Assembly (NCBI GenBank): GCA_016721315.1
Contig: JADKIL010000002.1
Location: 324,735 to 388,734, forward strand
DNA from: Candidatus Villigracilis vicinus
GTDB lineage: Bacteria > Chloroflexota > Anaerolineae > Anaerolineales > Villigracilaceae
Length of the DNA: 64,000 bases
Reading direction: 5' to 3'
Position numbers and translations under genes: made by a program. Below, piece by piece: positions 36,440 through 45,078 of the stretch (within the stretch, counting starts at the first letter, position 1; each line of letters starts with the position of its first letter). Under the pieces are notes generated by a model. That model saw only the letters and a program-made list of their open reading frames with translations. It was not told the DNA's origin and ran no database searches.

Positions 36440-36682
36440 TTATTCCCTCACGAAACCGATGATCTTTTCCTCTTCCGAGTCACCCATAATTTCGATGAAG
36501 CTGACTTTGGCAAGAGGCCAGATAACCTTGACGGTGCCTTGGTCGATGTAATGTAAATCCTTGCCATCTTTCTGGCGGGGATTCATAATGGTAATAATGG
36601 TGTCAGCCGCCTTGGGGAGTTCATCCACCTCGCCCGCTACGGAGGCTTCATTGGCGATATGCAAAATAACGGTGAATGCCAT
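36440..36682 (-). CDS. small conserved protein (80 aa)
   Basis: An 80-residue soluble beta-rich protein (FTVILHIANEASVAGEVDEL, then ADTIITIMNPRQKDGK and a closing MGDSEEEKIIGFVRE). It lies between the FHA gene and the response regulator (gap of one base), so it is co-transcribed. It resembles short proteins of unknown function seen in Chloroflexota signalling operons; no catalytic motif. Function not assignable. Confidence 0.75.
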   Translation of the reverse strand: MAFTVILHIANEASVAGEVDELPKAADTIITIMNPRQKDGKDLHYIDQGTVKVIWPLAKVSFIEIMGDSEEEKIIGFVRE

Positions 36683-36702
36683 TTCCAGTCCTTCTTTTTT
36701 GA

Positions 36703-37212
36703 TTAATTTCTATCGATCAGAACTTGAATTCTCAGTTTACCCAATGCAATTATGTCACCGTGCCCCAGAACTTGTTCCTTGTTCGGTGACAGACGATTCC
36801 CATTAAGGAATGTTCCATTGGCGGAGCCAAGATCCATGAAAATGATCGATCGACCGATACGTTTAATGACTGCGTGCAAACGCGATACTCCGGCAGCATA
36901 TGCTTGATAAGGGGAAAGATCAATATCGGGCATGATGGGCTGCCCTTCGCTGATGCGCCCCATTGTGAACTCATTGCTGGAGGAAAGCGGCAGCACTTGC
37001 CCGGTATCAAGCAGATGCAGATTTGCCCATGCATCCACTCCTTCGATCGGATGGCTAACTTCCCCTGTAAGCCGTTTACTCGCTTTTCCTAGATTTTCAG
37101 ATACGATGGATTGGGTGGTCAACGTATCTCTGCCAACCAACTGAGCGCCACATTCCACACAGAACATAGCGCCGGTCATATTGGCATGCTTGCAATTAGA
37201 ACAAACTATCAT
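36703..37212 (-). CDS. zinc-ribbon FHA-domain protein
   Basis: 169 residues. N-terminal zinc ribbon (C4, C7, C18, C21 in CSNCKHANMTGAMFCVECG), a linker, and an FHA domain (about 75-165) with GVSRLHAVIKR and DLGSANGTFLNGNRLS, the phosphothreonine-binding loops (Arg, Ser, Asn-Gly kept). In such operons FHA proteins bind phospho-Thr made by the partner kinase. It overlaps the DnaJ-vWA stop by four bases. Confidence 0.92.
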   Translation of the reverse strand: MIVCSNCKHANMTGAMFCVECGAQLVGRDTLTTQSIVSENLGKASKRLTGEVSHPIEGVDAWANLHLLDTGQVLPLSSSNEFTMGRISEGQPIMPDIDLSPYQAYAAGVSRLHAVIKRIGRSIIFMDLGSANGTFLNGNRLSPNKEQVLGHGDIIALGKLRIQVLIDRN

Positions 37213-38696
37213 GGATTTTTCTCCTTGCCACTGCCCAATAACAGCGCTCGTGTTTTATATTTTATATCTTTGACCCCAGATTCGCTCCAGGATCGTCTAT
37301 TTTCCAGATTTTGTGCTTCCAACAATGCAGTCTTTGCTGCAGAGTGTTCGCCTTGCGAAAGCAAGTGGGTCGCCAGGTTTTGAAGCTGACGGGCTGCTAT
37401 ATCATACTGCCCATCTCGTGCGGCTGCCTGGGCACGTTCCTGAATACGATAAAGAGTAAGCCGCGATAGTGCTTTGAGTACCCGTGTTGGCGGGGATTCG
37501 GCAGAGGGATTCTGGTGAATATCCCTGGTCATCCTGATGCGGATGGGGGCACTAGGTACAATATTGGAGGTTATCGAAGCTTTCATGAGTCCGTCCAATA
37601 AAAGGGCATGATCCTCTTTCAACGCATCTGCACCTACAACAAACTCAAACAGAACGTGCAAAGGGGTATCCCTAAGAATGGGACCAAGCCGCATTGGAGA
37701 GACTGTCTCGATTTCACCACCTTCAGGCTGGAGGCGAAATGCAAAATTTAGCCGGACATGCTCAAGTTCTTTAAACTCCAGGGTTACCTCATCGGCATAG
37801 GTGCTGGAAAGCGACTTGAACTTATTGATCAGGAAGTGTTCAATATCCTTGGGCTGCGAAATATATGCAGATGATCCACCGGTCTTCCCCGCCAACGTAT
37901 CTAGAAAGATGTCGTTCCATTCATGCCCAATGCCCATGCCCGTGATACCAACATTGAGGGCGGCTGCCTGTTCCGCCAGTTTTAGGCAGGCTTGTTCATC
38001 TCCATATGTATTTCCATCTGTCAGCAGAATGATGTGATTCACTCTGGATGGGTCAAGCGTACGGCGAACTTCTTTTAACCCAGCTTCCAGACCGTGGTAG
38101 ATCTCAGTGCCGCCAGAAGGCTGGATCATTTGAATGCTGCCCTCCTGCTTGCGCTTGTCGAGACTAATCGAAGCAGGCACAATGACTTCAGCACGGTCGC
38201 TAAATACGACGATACTCAATACATCTTGCGGGCGCAGGCTGCGGATCAACTGAATTGCAGTCGCTTTGAGAACATCCATCTTCTCGCCTTGCATGGAAGT
38301 TGAACGATCCAGAACGAGGCAGAGATTTAATGGTGGTGCTGGCAGGCTGCCTGATTGTTTTTCAGCCGGGTCAACTTCGAGCAGAGCGTACAGCAACTGG
38401 TCTTCTTTTAGCTGCACCAGACTGGGACGGCTGTACAAAACATCCTGGCGAATAAACTTGTTTTTTTCGATCTGCTCGGGGGGCAGGGTCGAATCATACT
38501 GACTGCGGCGTTTTGGGTTGGATAAAACCTCATATGCCTGCTGGATTCCCAGGAACAATTCTGTTTCCCCGGCAGTGCTATTCTTATCAGGATGCAAACG
38601 CTGGGCGGCTTCAAGATACGCCCGCTTGATCTCTTCCTGCGTAGCATCGCGAAAAATTCCAAGAACGGAGTAATGATCCGGCTTGTTGGTTGCCAT
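37209..38696 (-). CDS. DnaJ-domain and von Willebrand factor A protein
   Basis: 495 residues. J-domain at 7-65 with the Hsp70-stimulating HPD (35-37 in AQRLHPDKNS), a short linker, then a vWA domain with MIDAS DxSxS (D130, S132, S134 in VLDRSTSMQG) and the later MIDAS positions (GGTEIYHGL, LLTDGNTYGD). The last 80 residues are helical (RIQERAQAAARDGQYDIAAR). A J-domain fused to vWA is uncommon and would couple a metal-dependent binding module with an Hsp70 partner. It starts nine bases after the PP2C stop. Confidence 0.92.
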   Translation of the reverse strand: MATNKPDHYSVLGIFRDATQEEIKRAYLEAAQRLHPDKNSTAGETELFLGIQQAYEVLSNPKRRSQYDSTLPPEQIEKNKFIRQDVLYSRPSLVQLKEDQLLYALLEVDPAEKQSGSLPAPPLNLCLVLDRSTSMQGEKMDVLKATAIQLIRSLRPQDVLSIVVFSDRAEVIVPASISLDKRKQEGSIQMIQPSGGTEIYHGLEAGLKEVRRTLDPSRVNHIILLTDGNTYGDEQACLKLAEQAAALNVGITGMGIGHEWNDIFLDTLAGKTGGSSAYISQPKDIEHFLINKFKSLSSTYADEVTLEFKELEHVRLNFAFRLQPEGGEIETVSPMRLGPILRDTPLHVLFEFVVGADALKEDHALLLDGLMKASITSNIVPSAPIRIRMTRDIHQNPSAESPPTRVLKALSRLTLYRIQERAQAAARDGQYDIAARQLQNLATHLLSQGEHSAAKTALLEAQNLENRRSWSESGVKDIKYKTRALLLGSGKEKNP

Positions 38697-38704
38697 AATG
38701 AAGG

Positions 38705-39619
38705 TTACCCAACGATTTGAGCGAGTACCACGGTAATGTTGTCAGGTCCACCTGCAGTATTGGCGGCTTCCACCATACTTTGGCAGGCGCGTTGCAAATC
38801 TGGCGCTTCATTGATAATGCGGAGAATGTCCTTTTCGTTCACCACACCCCAGAGACCATCGCTACAGATCATCAGATAACCGGGCGTCGGGAATGGAACG
38901 GTGAAAATATCTGCTTCAAGGATTTCGCCCTGCCCCAATGCGCGGATCAAAACATTGCGATGTGGGAAGGTATCAACTTCATCCTTGCTAAGGTGACCAA
39001 GTTCCTCAAGGCGTTTGACGAGGGAGTGGTCGCGTGTAAGTGGATCCATTCTTCCATCCGGGTAGATGGCATAAGCGCGGCTGTCACCCACATGCCCAAT
39101 GGTCACTTGCTGACCCAGCACAAGCGCGGCGGTGATGGTAGTACCGCTGCCTGGAGCTTCCCTTTGAATGAACTGGTGCGCTTCGAGAATGGAACTTTCC
39201 ATCACTTCCTGCAGCGACTCCTGTAAAGACTGCGTGGGGATTTTATAAAGATAGGAGTGGAATTTTTTGGCAATATTTCCACCAACGATACGGATGGCAG
39301 CATTGCTGGCAACTTCACCAAATTGGTGCCCGCCCATTCCATCGGCAACGATATATAAGCCAAAAGGGACGCTCTCAACACTTCCGGAGATTGTATTGGT
39401 CAGTGCCAGAACGCTGTCTTCATTATGATCGCGCTGTTTGCCTACAGACTGTCCAACACTGGCAACCAGTTGTTTGATCTCATATTTGGGGGCCTGACTC
39501 GAGAGGATCGATTGAAGCTGCGAATCAGTAAGCGGAGCCGTTGTGGCAGAATCCACCTGTTTTGGTTTTGTTACCGGCTCCTCCTTGGAACCAAATAATT
39601 TACGAAAGAAATCAGCCAC
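38705..39619 (-). CDS. PP2C-family Ser/Thr protein phosphatase
   Basis: 304 residues. Short N-terminal tail, then the PPM domain from about 50: metal motifs in GKQRDHNEDSVLAL, YIVADGMGGHQFGE, GHVGDSRAYAIYPDG, MICSDGLWGVV and NITVVLAQ. Mg/Mn-dependent removal of phosphate from Ser/Thr, most likely opposing the kinase encoded 11 bases upstream. A lone soluble enzyme; no membrane segment. Confidence 0.93.
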   Translation of the reverse strand: MADFFRKLFGSKEEPVTKPKQVDSATTAPLTDSQLQSILSSQAPKYEIKQLVASVGQSVGKQRDHNEDSVLALTNTISGSVESVPFGLYIVADGMGGHQFGEVASNAAIRIVGGNIAKKFHSYLYKIPTQSLQESLQEVMESSILEAHQFIQREAPGSGTTITAALVLGQQVTIGHVGDSRAYAIYPDGRMDPLTRDHSLVKRLEELGHLSKDEVDTFPHRNVLIRALGQGEILEADIFTVPFPTPGYLMICSDGLWGVVNEKDILRIINEAPDLQRACQSMVEAANTAGGPDNITVVLAQIVG

Positions 39620-39630
39620 AAGTTCTCCTT

Positions 39631-41535
39631 TTAGGCAAACAACGCATAGACGTGGTGGTCTGTTGAGCCAAAATAAACGATATCATCAAAAACGACCGGC
39701 GAACCGGTGATGGCACCGCCGGATTCAAACTTCCAGCGTAGGCGCCCTGTACGGTATTCAAGGCAGTACATGGCTCCATCCACAGAACCGATGTAGAGGG
39801 AGTCTTTATAGATCACCGGCGAACTGCTGACCTGGTTATCCGTTTTATAACGCCAGACTTCCTTTGATGTGCGTGCATCTACACAATATACGAAACCATC
39901 CGCCGCCCCTATGAAGATAAGGTCATCGATCATCGCCGGGGAGGATATGGTGCCCTTCCCAAGGCGGAATTTCCAGATCGCCCAGCCACTTTTCGCATCA
40001 AGGGCATACAATGTGCCGTCCAACGAGGCGGTATAGACAGTCTGCCCCTTGTTGATTGGAGAAGAGGTCATGCCGCGTTTTGCCTGGAAGCGCCACTTCA
40101 ACGCGCCGCGGAAATCAAGCCCGTAAAACGACCCAGACTCCGTACCAAAGTAAATCATTTCATTCACGACCAAAGGGGTGGAATGGATCTCTCCATCTGT
40201 GGCGAATTTCCATACTGCCCTGCCGCTATTCAAGTTCACAGCATGAAGATTATGGTCATCTGAGCCGAAGAAGACGTGCCCATCTGAAATGCGCGGAGAG
40301 GAGTATATCTTGCCTTCAGTGTAGTAGGTCCACAGCAATTTACCTGTACGGGAGCTGATAACATGCAAGCACTGATCTTCGGAGCAAAAATAAACATTGT
40401 TCTCAAAGATCGCCGGACGAGAAACGATGCCGCCTTCGGTGGGATACTTCCACTGAAAAACCCCGTCTGCGGCATTCAAAGCATAAAGGTTGTTATCATA
40501 GCAGCCAATAAACAGTGTCCCTTGGCTTAGCATGGGCGCACCGCGAATTTCATCTTCACATTTGAAATCCCACAGTGGTTTCACCCCACTGCTGACCGGA
40601 GATGGAACCGCCGCTGAAGAAAGCTTGGAAAGTGTACCCGTTTTACGAGCCACATTCATCAGTGCTTCCTTCATCGCTGCTGCGGATGCAAACCGCTCGG
40701 TGGGGTTATATTGCAATGCCGTACTTACCACCAATTCGAGTTCCATAGAAACGTTCGAGTTGATGCGCCGAATTGGGCGTTCGGCAAAGGTAAAAGGCGG
40801 TTCGAGGCGCGGGTCGCGACGGGTCAAGGCATGATGCAGAGTGGCACCGAGTGCGTACACATCCGCAAGAGGCGTGGCATCACCACGATACTGTTCGGGC
40901 GGAGAATATCCCTCCGTGCCGATCATCGTTCCTTTGATGCCGGTCTGGAAGGTTTTTGCGATGCCGAAATCCACAAGTATCACATCCCCATACTGATTGA
41001 TCATCACGTTGGAAGGCTTCATATCGCGGAAAATGATCGGGTCAGGTTTATGGCTATGTAGATATTCAAGCACATCACAAAGCTGGATCGCCCAGCTAAT
41101 GACCTGGTCTTCTGCCAGAAAGCCGCTTGATTCATTGATGACCGTTTCCAGATCTCTGCCTTGAATGAATTCAAGCACAAGGTAGGAGCGATCGTCATGT
41201 GAAAAATAATCGTAAATGCGCGGAATGGAAGGATGGTGAAGCGTGGCAAGCAGGTTCGCTTCACGCTCAAAGTTTTGCACAATCGTCTGACGCACCAATG
41301 GGTCAGGCGCCATGTTGATCATTTCTTTCACCGCCACCAGTTTCACCACGTTCGGGAAGTGCATATCACGGGCACGATACACAGACCCCATACCCCCAAT
41401 ACCGATAACATCCTGAATGTTATAACGGTTAACAAGGGTTACACCAGCCATTAATTGCTGGCGCCCTGGTTGGTCTCCTGGATTCGAATTCGAACCCGAT
41501 GACCCGATAGGTGAGGTGATATTTCTCGTTTCCAT
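39631..41535 (-). CDS. Ser/Thr protein kinase with PQQ-type beta-propeller
   Basis: 634 residues. A PknB-like kinase domain (about 36-310): glycine loop IGIGGMGSVYRARD, catalytic Lys K70 (VAVKEM), FRDMKPSN (F169-R170-D171; His of HRD replaced by Phe) and DFG (D189). After a short Ser/Pro linker, residues 325-634 form seven PQQ-type blades (GVFQWKYPTEGGIVSRPAIF, GRAVWKFATDGEIHSTPLVV, then similar). No transmembrane helix is seen, so the propeller seems to be intracellular, unusual for this domain. Start at 41535 with a TATAAT box 23 bases upstream. It heads a PP2C-DnaJ/vWA-FHA-regulator operon. Confidence 0.92.
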   Translation of the reverse strand: METRNITSPIGSSGSNSNPGDQPGRQQLMAGVTLVNRYNIQDVIGIGGMGSVYRARDMHFPNVVKLVAVKEMINMAPDPLVRQTIVQNFEREANLLATLHHPSIPRIYDYFSHDDRSYLVLEFIQGRDLETVINESSGFLAEDQVISWAIQLCDVLEYLHSHKPDPIIFRDMKPSNVMINQYGDVILVDFGIAKTFQTGIKGTMIGTEGYSPPEQYRGDATPLADVYALGATLHHALTRRDPRLEPPFTFAERPIRRINSNVSMELELVVSTALQYNPTERFASAAAMKEALMNVARKTGTLSKLSSAAVPSPVSSGVKPLWDFKCEDEIRGAPMLSQGTLFIGCYDNNLYALNAADGVFQWKYPTEGGIVSRPAIFENNVYFCSEDQCLHVISSRTGKLLWTYYTEGKIYSSPRISDGHVFFGSDDHNLHAVNLNSGRAVWKFATDGEIHSTPLVVNEMIYFGTESGSFYGLDFRGALKWRFQAKRGMTSSPINKGQTVYTASLDGTLYALDAKSGWAIWKFRLGKGTISSPAMIDDLIFIGAADGFVYCVDARTSKEVWRYKTDNQVSSSPVIYKDSLYIGSVDGAMYCLEYRTGRLRWKFESGGAITGSPVVFDDIVYFGSTDHHVYALFA

Positions 41536-41557
41536 TGTTAATTGTCCGAATTAACAA

Positions 41558-41563
41558 ATTATA
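41558..41563 (-). promoter_or_regulatory. -10 box TATAAT (minus strand) for the kinase operon
   Basis: On the minus strand TATAAT lies 22 bases upstream of the ATG at 41535. The first 118 bases between the divergent genes hold no other motif I could support. Confidence 0.5.
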
Positions 41564-41653
41564 AGGGTATTTGTGATTGCTGGGTAATGCAATTTTGAGG
41601 ATCAGCACTTTTGGGCTTGCGCGGGGGCATTTTCTACGGCACAATGAGCCCCT

Positions 41654-42301
41654 GTGAAGATATTGGCTGTAAGCGACCAGGTAGTAGACCGGGTTTATAC
41701 CCTGGCAAATAGCGGACATTTCAAGGGTGCCGACTTGCTTCTTGGCTGCGGCGATTTGCCCTATACATACCTAGAATATCTTTTAACAGTTCTGGGAATC
41801 CCAATGTTCTATGTACCAGGAAATCATGACCCGAATTTCGATCTGCACGACCTCCGTTCCAGAGCGGAAGGCGGCTCAAATCTGGATCTCAAAATTGTCC
41901 AGCACAAAAATATTTTGATCGGCGGCTTTGGGGGCTGTATCCGCTACCGCCCGAACGGGTCAAATCAATATTCTCAATCTGAAGCTTATTTGCGGGCATT
42001 CCAGATGGTGCCGCAGCTTCTCATAAATCGGATTAAATATCGCCGCTCAATGGACGTCCTGATAAGCCACTCCCCTCCTTTCGGGATCCACGACGACACC
42101 GACCCAGCTCACAATGGTCTGAAAGCCCTGAACTGGCTGATAAACTTTGCCAGACCGCGCTATCTATTTCACGGTCATACACACTTCTATCGGAATAATA
42201 TCGCTGACCATAGCACGGATCTGGGACCTACAAAGATCATTAACGTTTATCCGTACAGACTGATCGAAACCCAGTTTGACTTGAAAGATGCAAAACCTTA
42301 A
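41654..42301 (+). CDS. calcineurin-like metallophosphoesterase, variant first motif
   Basis: 215 residues with a GTG start. Metal-ligand motifs GCGDLPY (GD), GNHDPNF, SHSPPFG and HGHTH are present. The first block, normally DxH, reads VSDQVVD, so one metal ligand (His) appears replaced; such variants occur in a subset of the family. The substrate is unknown (phosphodiester or nucleotide). A short gap to the following gene suggests a short operon. Confidence 0.87.
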   Translation: MKILAVSDQVVDRVYTLANSGHFKGADLLLGCGDLPYTYLEYLLTVLGIPMFYVPGNHDPNFDLHDLRSRAEGGSNLDLKIVQHKNILIGGFGGCIRYRPNGSNQYSQSEAYLRAFQMVPQLLINRIKYRRSMDVLISHSPPFGIHDDTDPAHNGLKALNWLINFARPRYLFHGHTHFYRNNIADHSTDLGPTKIINVYPYRLIETQFDLKDAKP

Positions 42302-42333
42302 CCTTTCAATAACCACCAAGTAACCGCAATATT

Positions 42334-42339
42334 TATAAT
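42334..42339 (+). promoter_or_regulatory. -10 box TATAAT
   Basis: TATAAT about 37 bases before the ATG at 42376, giving a leader of about 30 bases. Confidence 0.45.
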
Positions 42340-42375
42340 CAGAAATTGATCGTAGAACGTAAAGTGAGTAATAAA

Positions 42376-43221
42376 ATGTCAAATGAAATGGAATCAAGGG
42401 TTCGTGCCGACTTTAGCCGCGCCCGATTTAAATCTTTTATCAACCAGGTGTTCTCCGTTCTTTCCGGGCAGCGCAATAACTTATTGTCGTATGACGATGT
42501 AAAGGAAAAGCTTCGCATTGGCGGACCCATTTATCGGGGCATGAAAACCGTCCGCGTGGATCAGATCGCAGGCAGTTTGAACCGCTATCATGAATTCGAC
42601 CGAGCCTTCCTGCCCAAGGAAGACCAACTCGCAACACGCTGGACAAAAGTGGACCGGGCATTCTATGAAGACATCCACCTGCCGCCTGTGGTACTTTACA
42701 AGGTCGGCGATGTGTTTTTCGTAGTGGACGGTCACCACCGCGTCTCGGTTGCCCGCGAGCAGGGACAGGAATACATCGAAGCCGAAGTGCGCGAATGTGC
42801 CACACGTGTCAACATTACGCCGGATATCAAGCCGGAAGACCTTGAGATCCTTGGTGCCAAAGTGGATTTCCTCGAACGCAGCGGTTTGGATAAATTAAAA
42901 CCAGAAGCGAACATCAAGCTCAACATCCCAGACGGTTTCAACCGTATGCTCGAACACATTGCCGTGCATCGCTACTTTATGGGGCTTGATTTCAAACGTG
43001 ATATCTCGGAGCAGGAGGCCGTTGTTCACTGGTACGATACGGTTTATATGCCGATCGTGAATATCGTCCGTGAAAGTGGGCTGCTGGACGAGTTTCCGAA
43101 AAAGACCGAAGGTGATCTGTATTTATGGACACTTGACCACCAGCACTATCTGTATCAGGAAGGTCAGCCGCTGCAACCACCGGAGACCGCCGCCAAACAA
43201 TTCATCGAAGAAAACGAATAA
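42376..43221 (+). CDS. ParB/sulfiredoxin-fold protein of unknown role
   Basis: 281 residues from the ATG at 42376; an in-frame TTG at 42346 is possible but sits at the predicted transcription start. Central ParB-like nuclease/CTPase-type domain (VRVDQIAGSLNRYHEFDRAF and VVDGHHRVSVAREQGQ), where the GHHR motif matches the GERR segment in ParB. Unlike ParB, there is no HTH domain, and the C-terminal half is a helical region (VAVHRYFMGLDFKRDISEQE...). Related proteins are seen in many Chloroflexota without a known function. It may be a nucleotide-binding regulator. Confidence 0.75.
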   Translation: MSNEMESRVRADFSRARFKSFINQVFSVLSGQRNNLLSYDDVKEKLRIGGPIYRGMKTVRVDQIAGSLNRYHEFDRAFLPKEDQLATRWTKVDRAFYEDIHLPPVVLYKVGDVFFVVDGHHRVSVAREQGQEYIEAEVRECATRVNITPDIKPEDLEILGAKVDFLERSGLDKLKPEANIKLNIPDGFNRMLEHIAVHRYFMGLDFKRDISEQEAVVHWYDTVYMPIVNIVRESGLLDEFPKKTEGDLYLWTLDHQHYLYQEGQPLQPPETAAKQFIEENE

Positions 43222-43263
43222 CCAACTATCGACTCGTCTAATTTCAAAATTTACAGGAACTCA

Positions 43264-44193
43264 ATGACTAATCTTCATCCCCTTGCTGGCGTATACGCCG
43301 CCGCCGTTACCCCATACCTTGGGAAGCCACGTACCGAAGGTAAACCAGATACCGCTTTCGATTTCGAATCATTGGCAGTCTTTCTCCATTTTCTCGCCGG
43401 GCGCGGATGCCACGGCGCGTTGATATTCGGAACCACAGGCGAGGGTCCATCCTTCTCCCCGCGAGAACGTGAAGCCCTGCTTCGTTCCATCCGTGTCATC
43501 AAACATCAGGTGCGTGACTTCAAACTCATTGTAGGGACTGGCACCCCCAGTTTGACCGAAACGATCGAGTTGACCAAACTTGCCTATGATCTGGGTTATG
43601 ACGGAACCGTGGTTCTTCCTCCGTATTACTTCCGCAAAGCCAATGAAGAAGGGCTATTCCGCTGGTTCAGCGAATTGATCGAAAATGCTGTACCGCAAGG
43701 AAAACACCTGCTTGGCTATCACATTCCTGCAATGACCGGCGTTGGCTTTTCGCTCGACCTGCTTGAAAGGCTCAAAACCAAATATCCGAACCAATTTGCA
43801 GGCATCAAAGATTCGTCGCATGATGAAGCCTTTGCTACAGCACTTGGTCAGCGCTTTGGGAAGGAATTGTTAGTTCTAAACGGAACCGACTCTTATTTCC
43901 ACCATGCGCTGACGAACAATGCTCAAGGTGCGATCACTGCACCTGCCAATCTCATCTCTGATAATCTTCGCGAGGTTTGGGATTTATATCAAGCGGGCAA
44001 AGATCCATCTGAGGTGCAAGCGAAAGTTACGGAACAACGGCATTTCCTTGAAAGCTATTCACCAATTGCACCCATCCTCAAAGGCTTGCTTCATAAAGTG
44101 TATGGGCTTCCACATTGGGCGGTCCGCCATCCGCTGGAAAGTGCAGATGAGAAAACGATCGAAGATGCTGCAGAGAAATTTTTAAAGATTTGA
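43264..44193 (+). CDS. dihydrodipicolinate synthase-family aldolase
   Basis: 309 residues. DapA/NAL fold: GALIFGTTGEGPSF (the TTGE loop), catalytic Tyr in LLGYHIPAMTG and Schiff-base Lys in FAGIKDSS. The family condenses pyruvate with an aldehyde, or cleaves sialic acid or keto-sugars. The exact substrate cannot be read; the loop motif (GTTGEGPSFSPRERE) differs from typical DapA. It is 42 bases after the ParB-like gene and ends at a terminator. Confidence 0.88.
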   Translation: MTNLHPLAGVYAAAVTPYLGKPRTEGKPDTAFDFESLAVFLHFLAGRGCHGALIFGTTGEGPSFSPREREALLRSIRVIKHQVRDFKLIVGTGTPSLTETIELTKLAYDLGYDGTVVLPPYYFRKANEEGLFRWFSELIENAVPQGKHLLGYHIPAMTGVGFSLDLLERLKTKYPNQFAGIKDSSHDEAFATALGQRFGKELLVLNGTDSYFHHALTNNAQGAITAPANLISDNLREVWDLYQAGKDPSEVQAKVTEQRHFLESYSPIAPILKGLLHKVYGLPHWAVRHPLESADEKTIEDAAEKFLKI

Positions 44194-44205
44194 TCTTTCA
44201 AACCC

Positions 44206-44241
44206 AGACCTTCGAGTTCTTTGAGAACTCGGAGGTCTTTT
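44206..44241 (+). terminator. terminator after DapA-like gene
   Basis: 15-bp stem (agaccttcgagttct / agaactcggaggtct) with one mismatch, then TTTT. Confidence 0.9.
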
Positions 44242-44249
44242 GACTCAGG

Positions 44250-44255
44250 TACAAT
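44250..44255 (+). promoter_or_regulatory. -10-like TACAAT, leaderless arrangement
   Basis: TACAAT ends seven bases before the ATG at 44263, favouring that start over the in-frame one at 44221. Confidence 0.5.
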
Positions 44256-44262
44256 ACTGCCC

Positions 44263-45078
44263 ATGTCAACCTGGCGAATTCTTTACACTCCCCCATCCAG
44301 CGGTGCATGGAATATGGCGGCGGACGAAGCGATCCTCGACCATATTCATCGCGGCGAATCGATCTCAACTTTGAGATTGTATTCATGGAATCCGCCTTGC
44401 CTTTCATTGGGGCACGCCCAATCCTTCAAGGATGTGGATGTGGAACGACTCCATGCTCACGGCTGGGACGTCGTCCGCCGCGTGACCGGGGGGCGGGCGA
44501 TTCTGCATACCGACGAATTGACCTACTCTGTGACCGGTTCCGCCGACGAGCCCGTGCTTTCAGGCGGTGTGCTCGAATCCTATAACCGCTTGGCGCAGGC
44601 ATTGCTTCATGCTGTGCGCGAATTGAGTGTGCCGGTTGAAATGAAAGAACATGAAGATGGGCACACCCAACAAAATTTAAATCCGGTTTGTTTTGAAGTT
44701 CCTTCGACGTATGAAATCACTGTTGATGGAAAAAAACTGATCGGCTCGGCACAGGCACGGAAGAAAGAAGGCGTGCTGCAACACGGCTCGCTTCCATTGA
44801 CCGGTGACCTAACTCGGATTTGTGATGCATTGGTCTTTGAAAACGAAGCCGCGAGACAAAATGCAAAGGAACGATTACTTGCTCGGGCGACGACTGTCGA
44901 ATCCGTTCTCGGTGTAAGAATCGATTGGGAACGAGCAGCCCAGTCCCTCGTCCACGGGTTTGAGGCGGAGTTGGGAATCCAATTCGAGCGCGGAGAAATG
45001 TCTGCATCCGAAATTCAACGCACGGAAGAACTTGTCAAAGAAAAATATGCACATCACTCGTGGACGGAGCGCTCATGA
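44263..45078 (+). CDS. lipoate-protein ligase / octanoyltransferase family (LipM-like)
   Basis: 271 residues from the ATG at 44263, near the family length. BPL/LPL_C fold: RRVTGGRAILHTDELTYSV (lipoyl/adenylate loop), NPVCFEVPSTYEI, KLIGSAQARKKEGVLQHGSL. The Cys in NPVCFEVPS matches the acyl-enzyme Cys of Bacillus-type LipM octanoyltransferase, and no C-terminal lipoate-ligase domain follows. It probably moves octanoyl groups from acyl carrier protein to GcvH or E2 domains. It overlaps the next gene by four bases. Confidence 0.87.
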   Translation: MSTWRILYTPPSSGAWNMAADEAILDHIHRGESISTLRLYSWNPPCLSLGHAQSFKDVDVERLHAHGWDVVRRVTGGRAILHTDELTYSVTGSADEPVLSGGVLESYNRLAQALLHAVRELSVPVEMKEHEDGHTQQNLNPVCFEVPSTYEITVDGKKLIGSAQARKKEGVLQHGSLPLTGDLTRICDALVFENEAARQNAKERLLARATTVESVLGVRIDWERAAQSLVHGFEAELGIQFERGEMSASEIQRTEELVKEKYAHHSWTERS

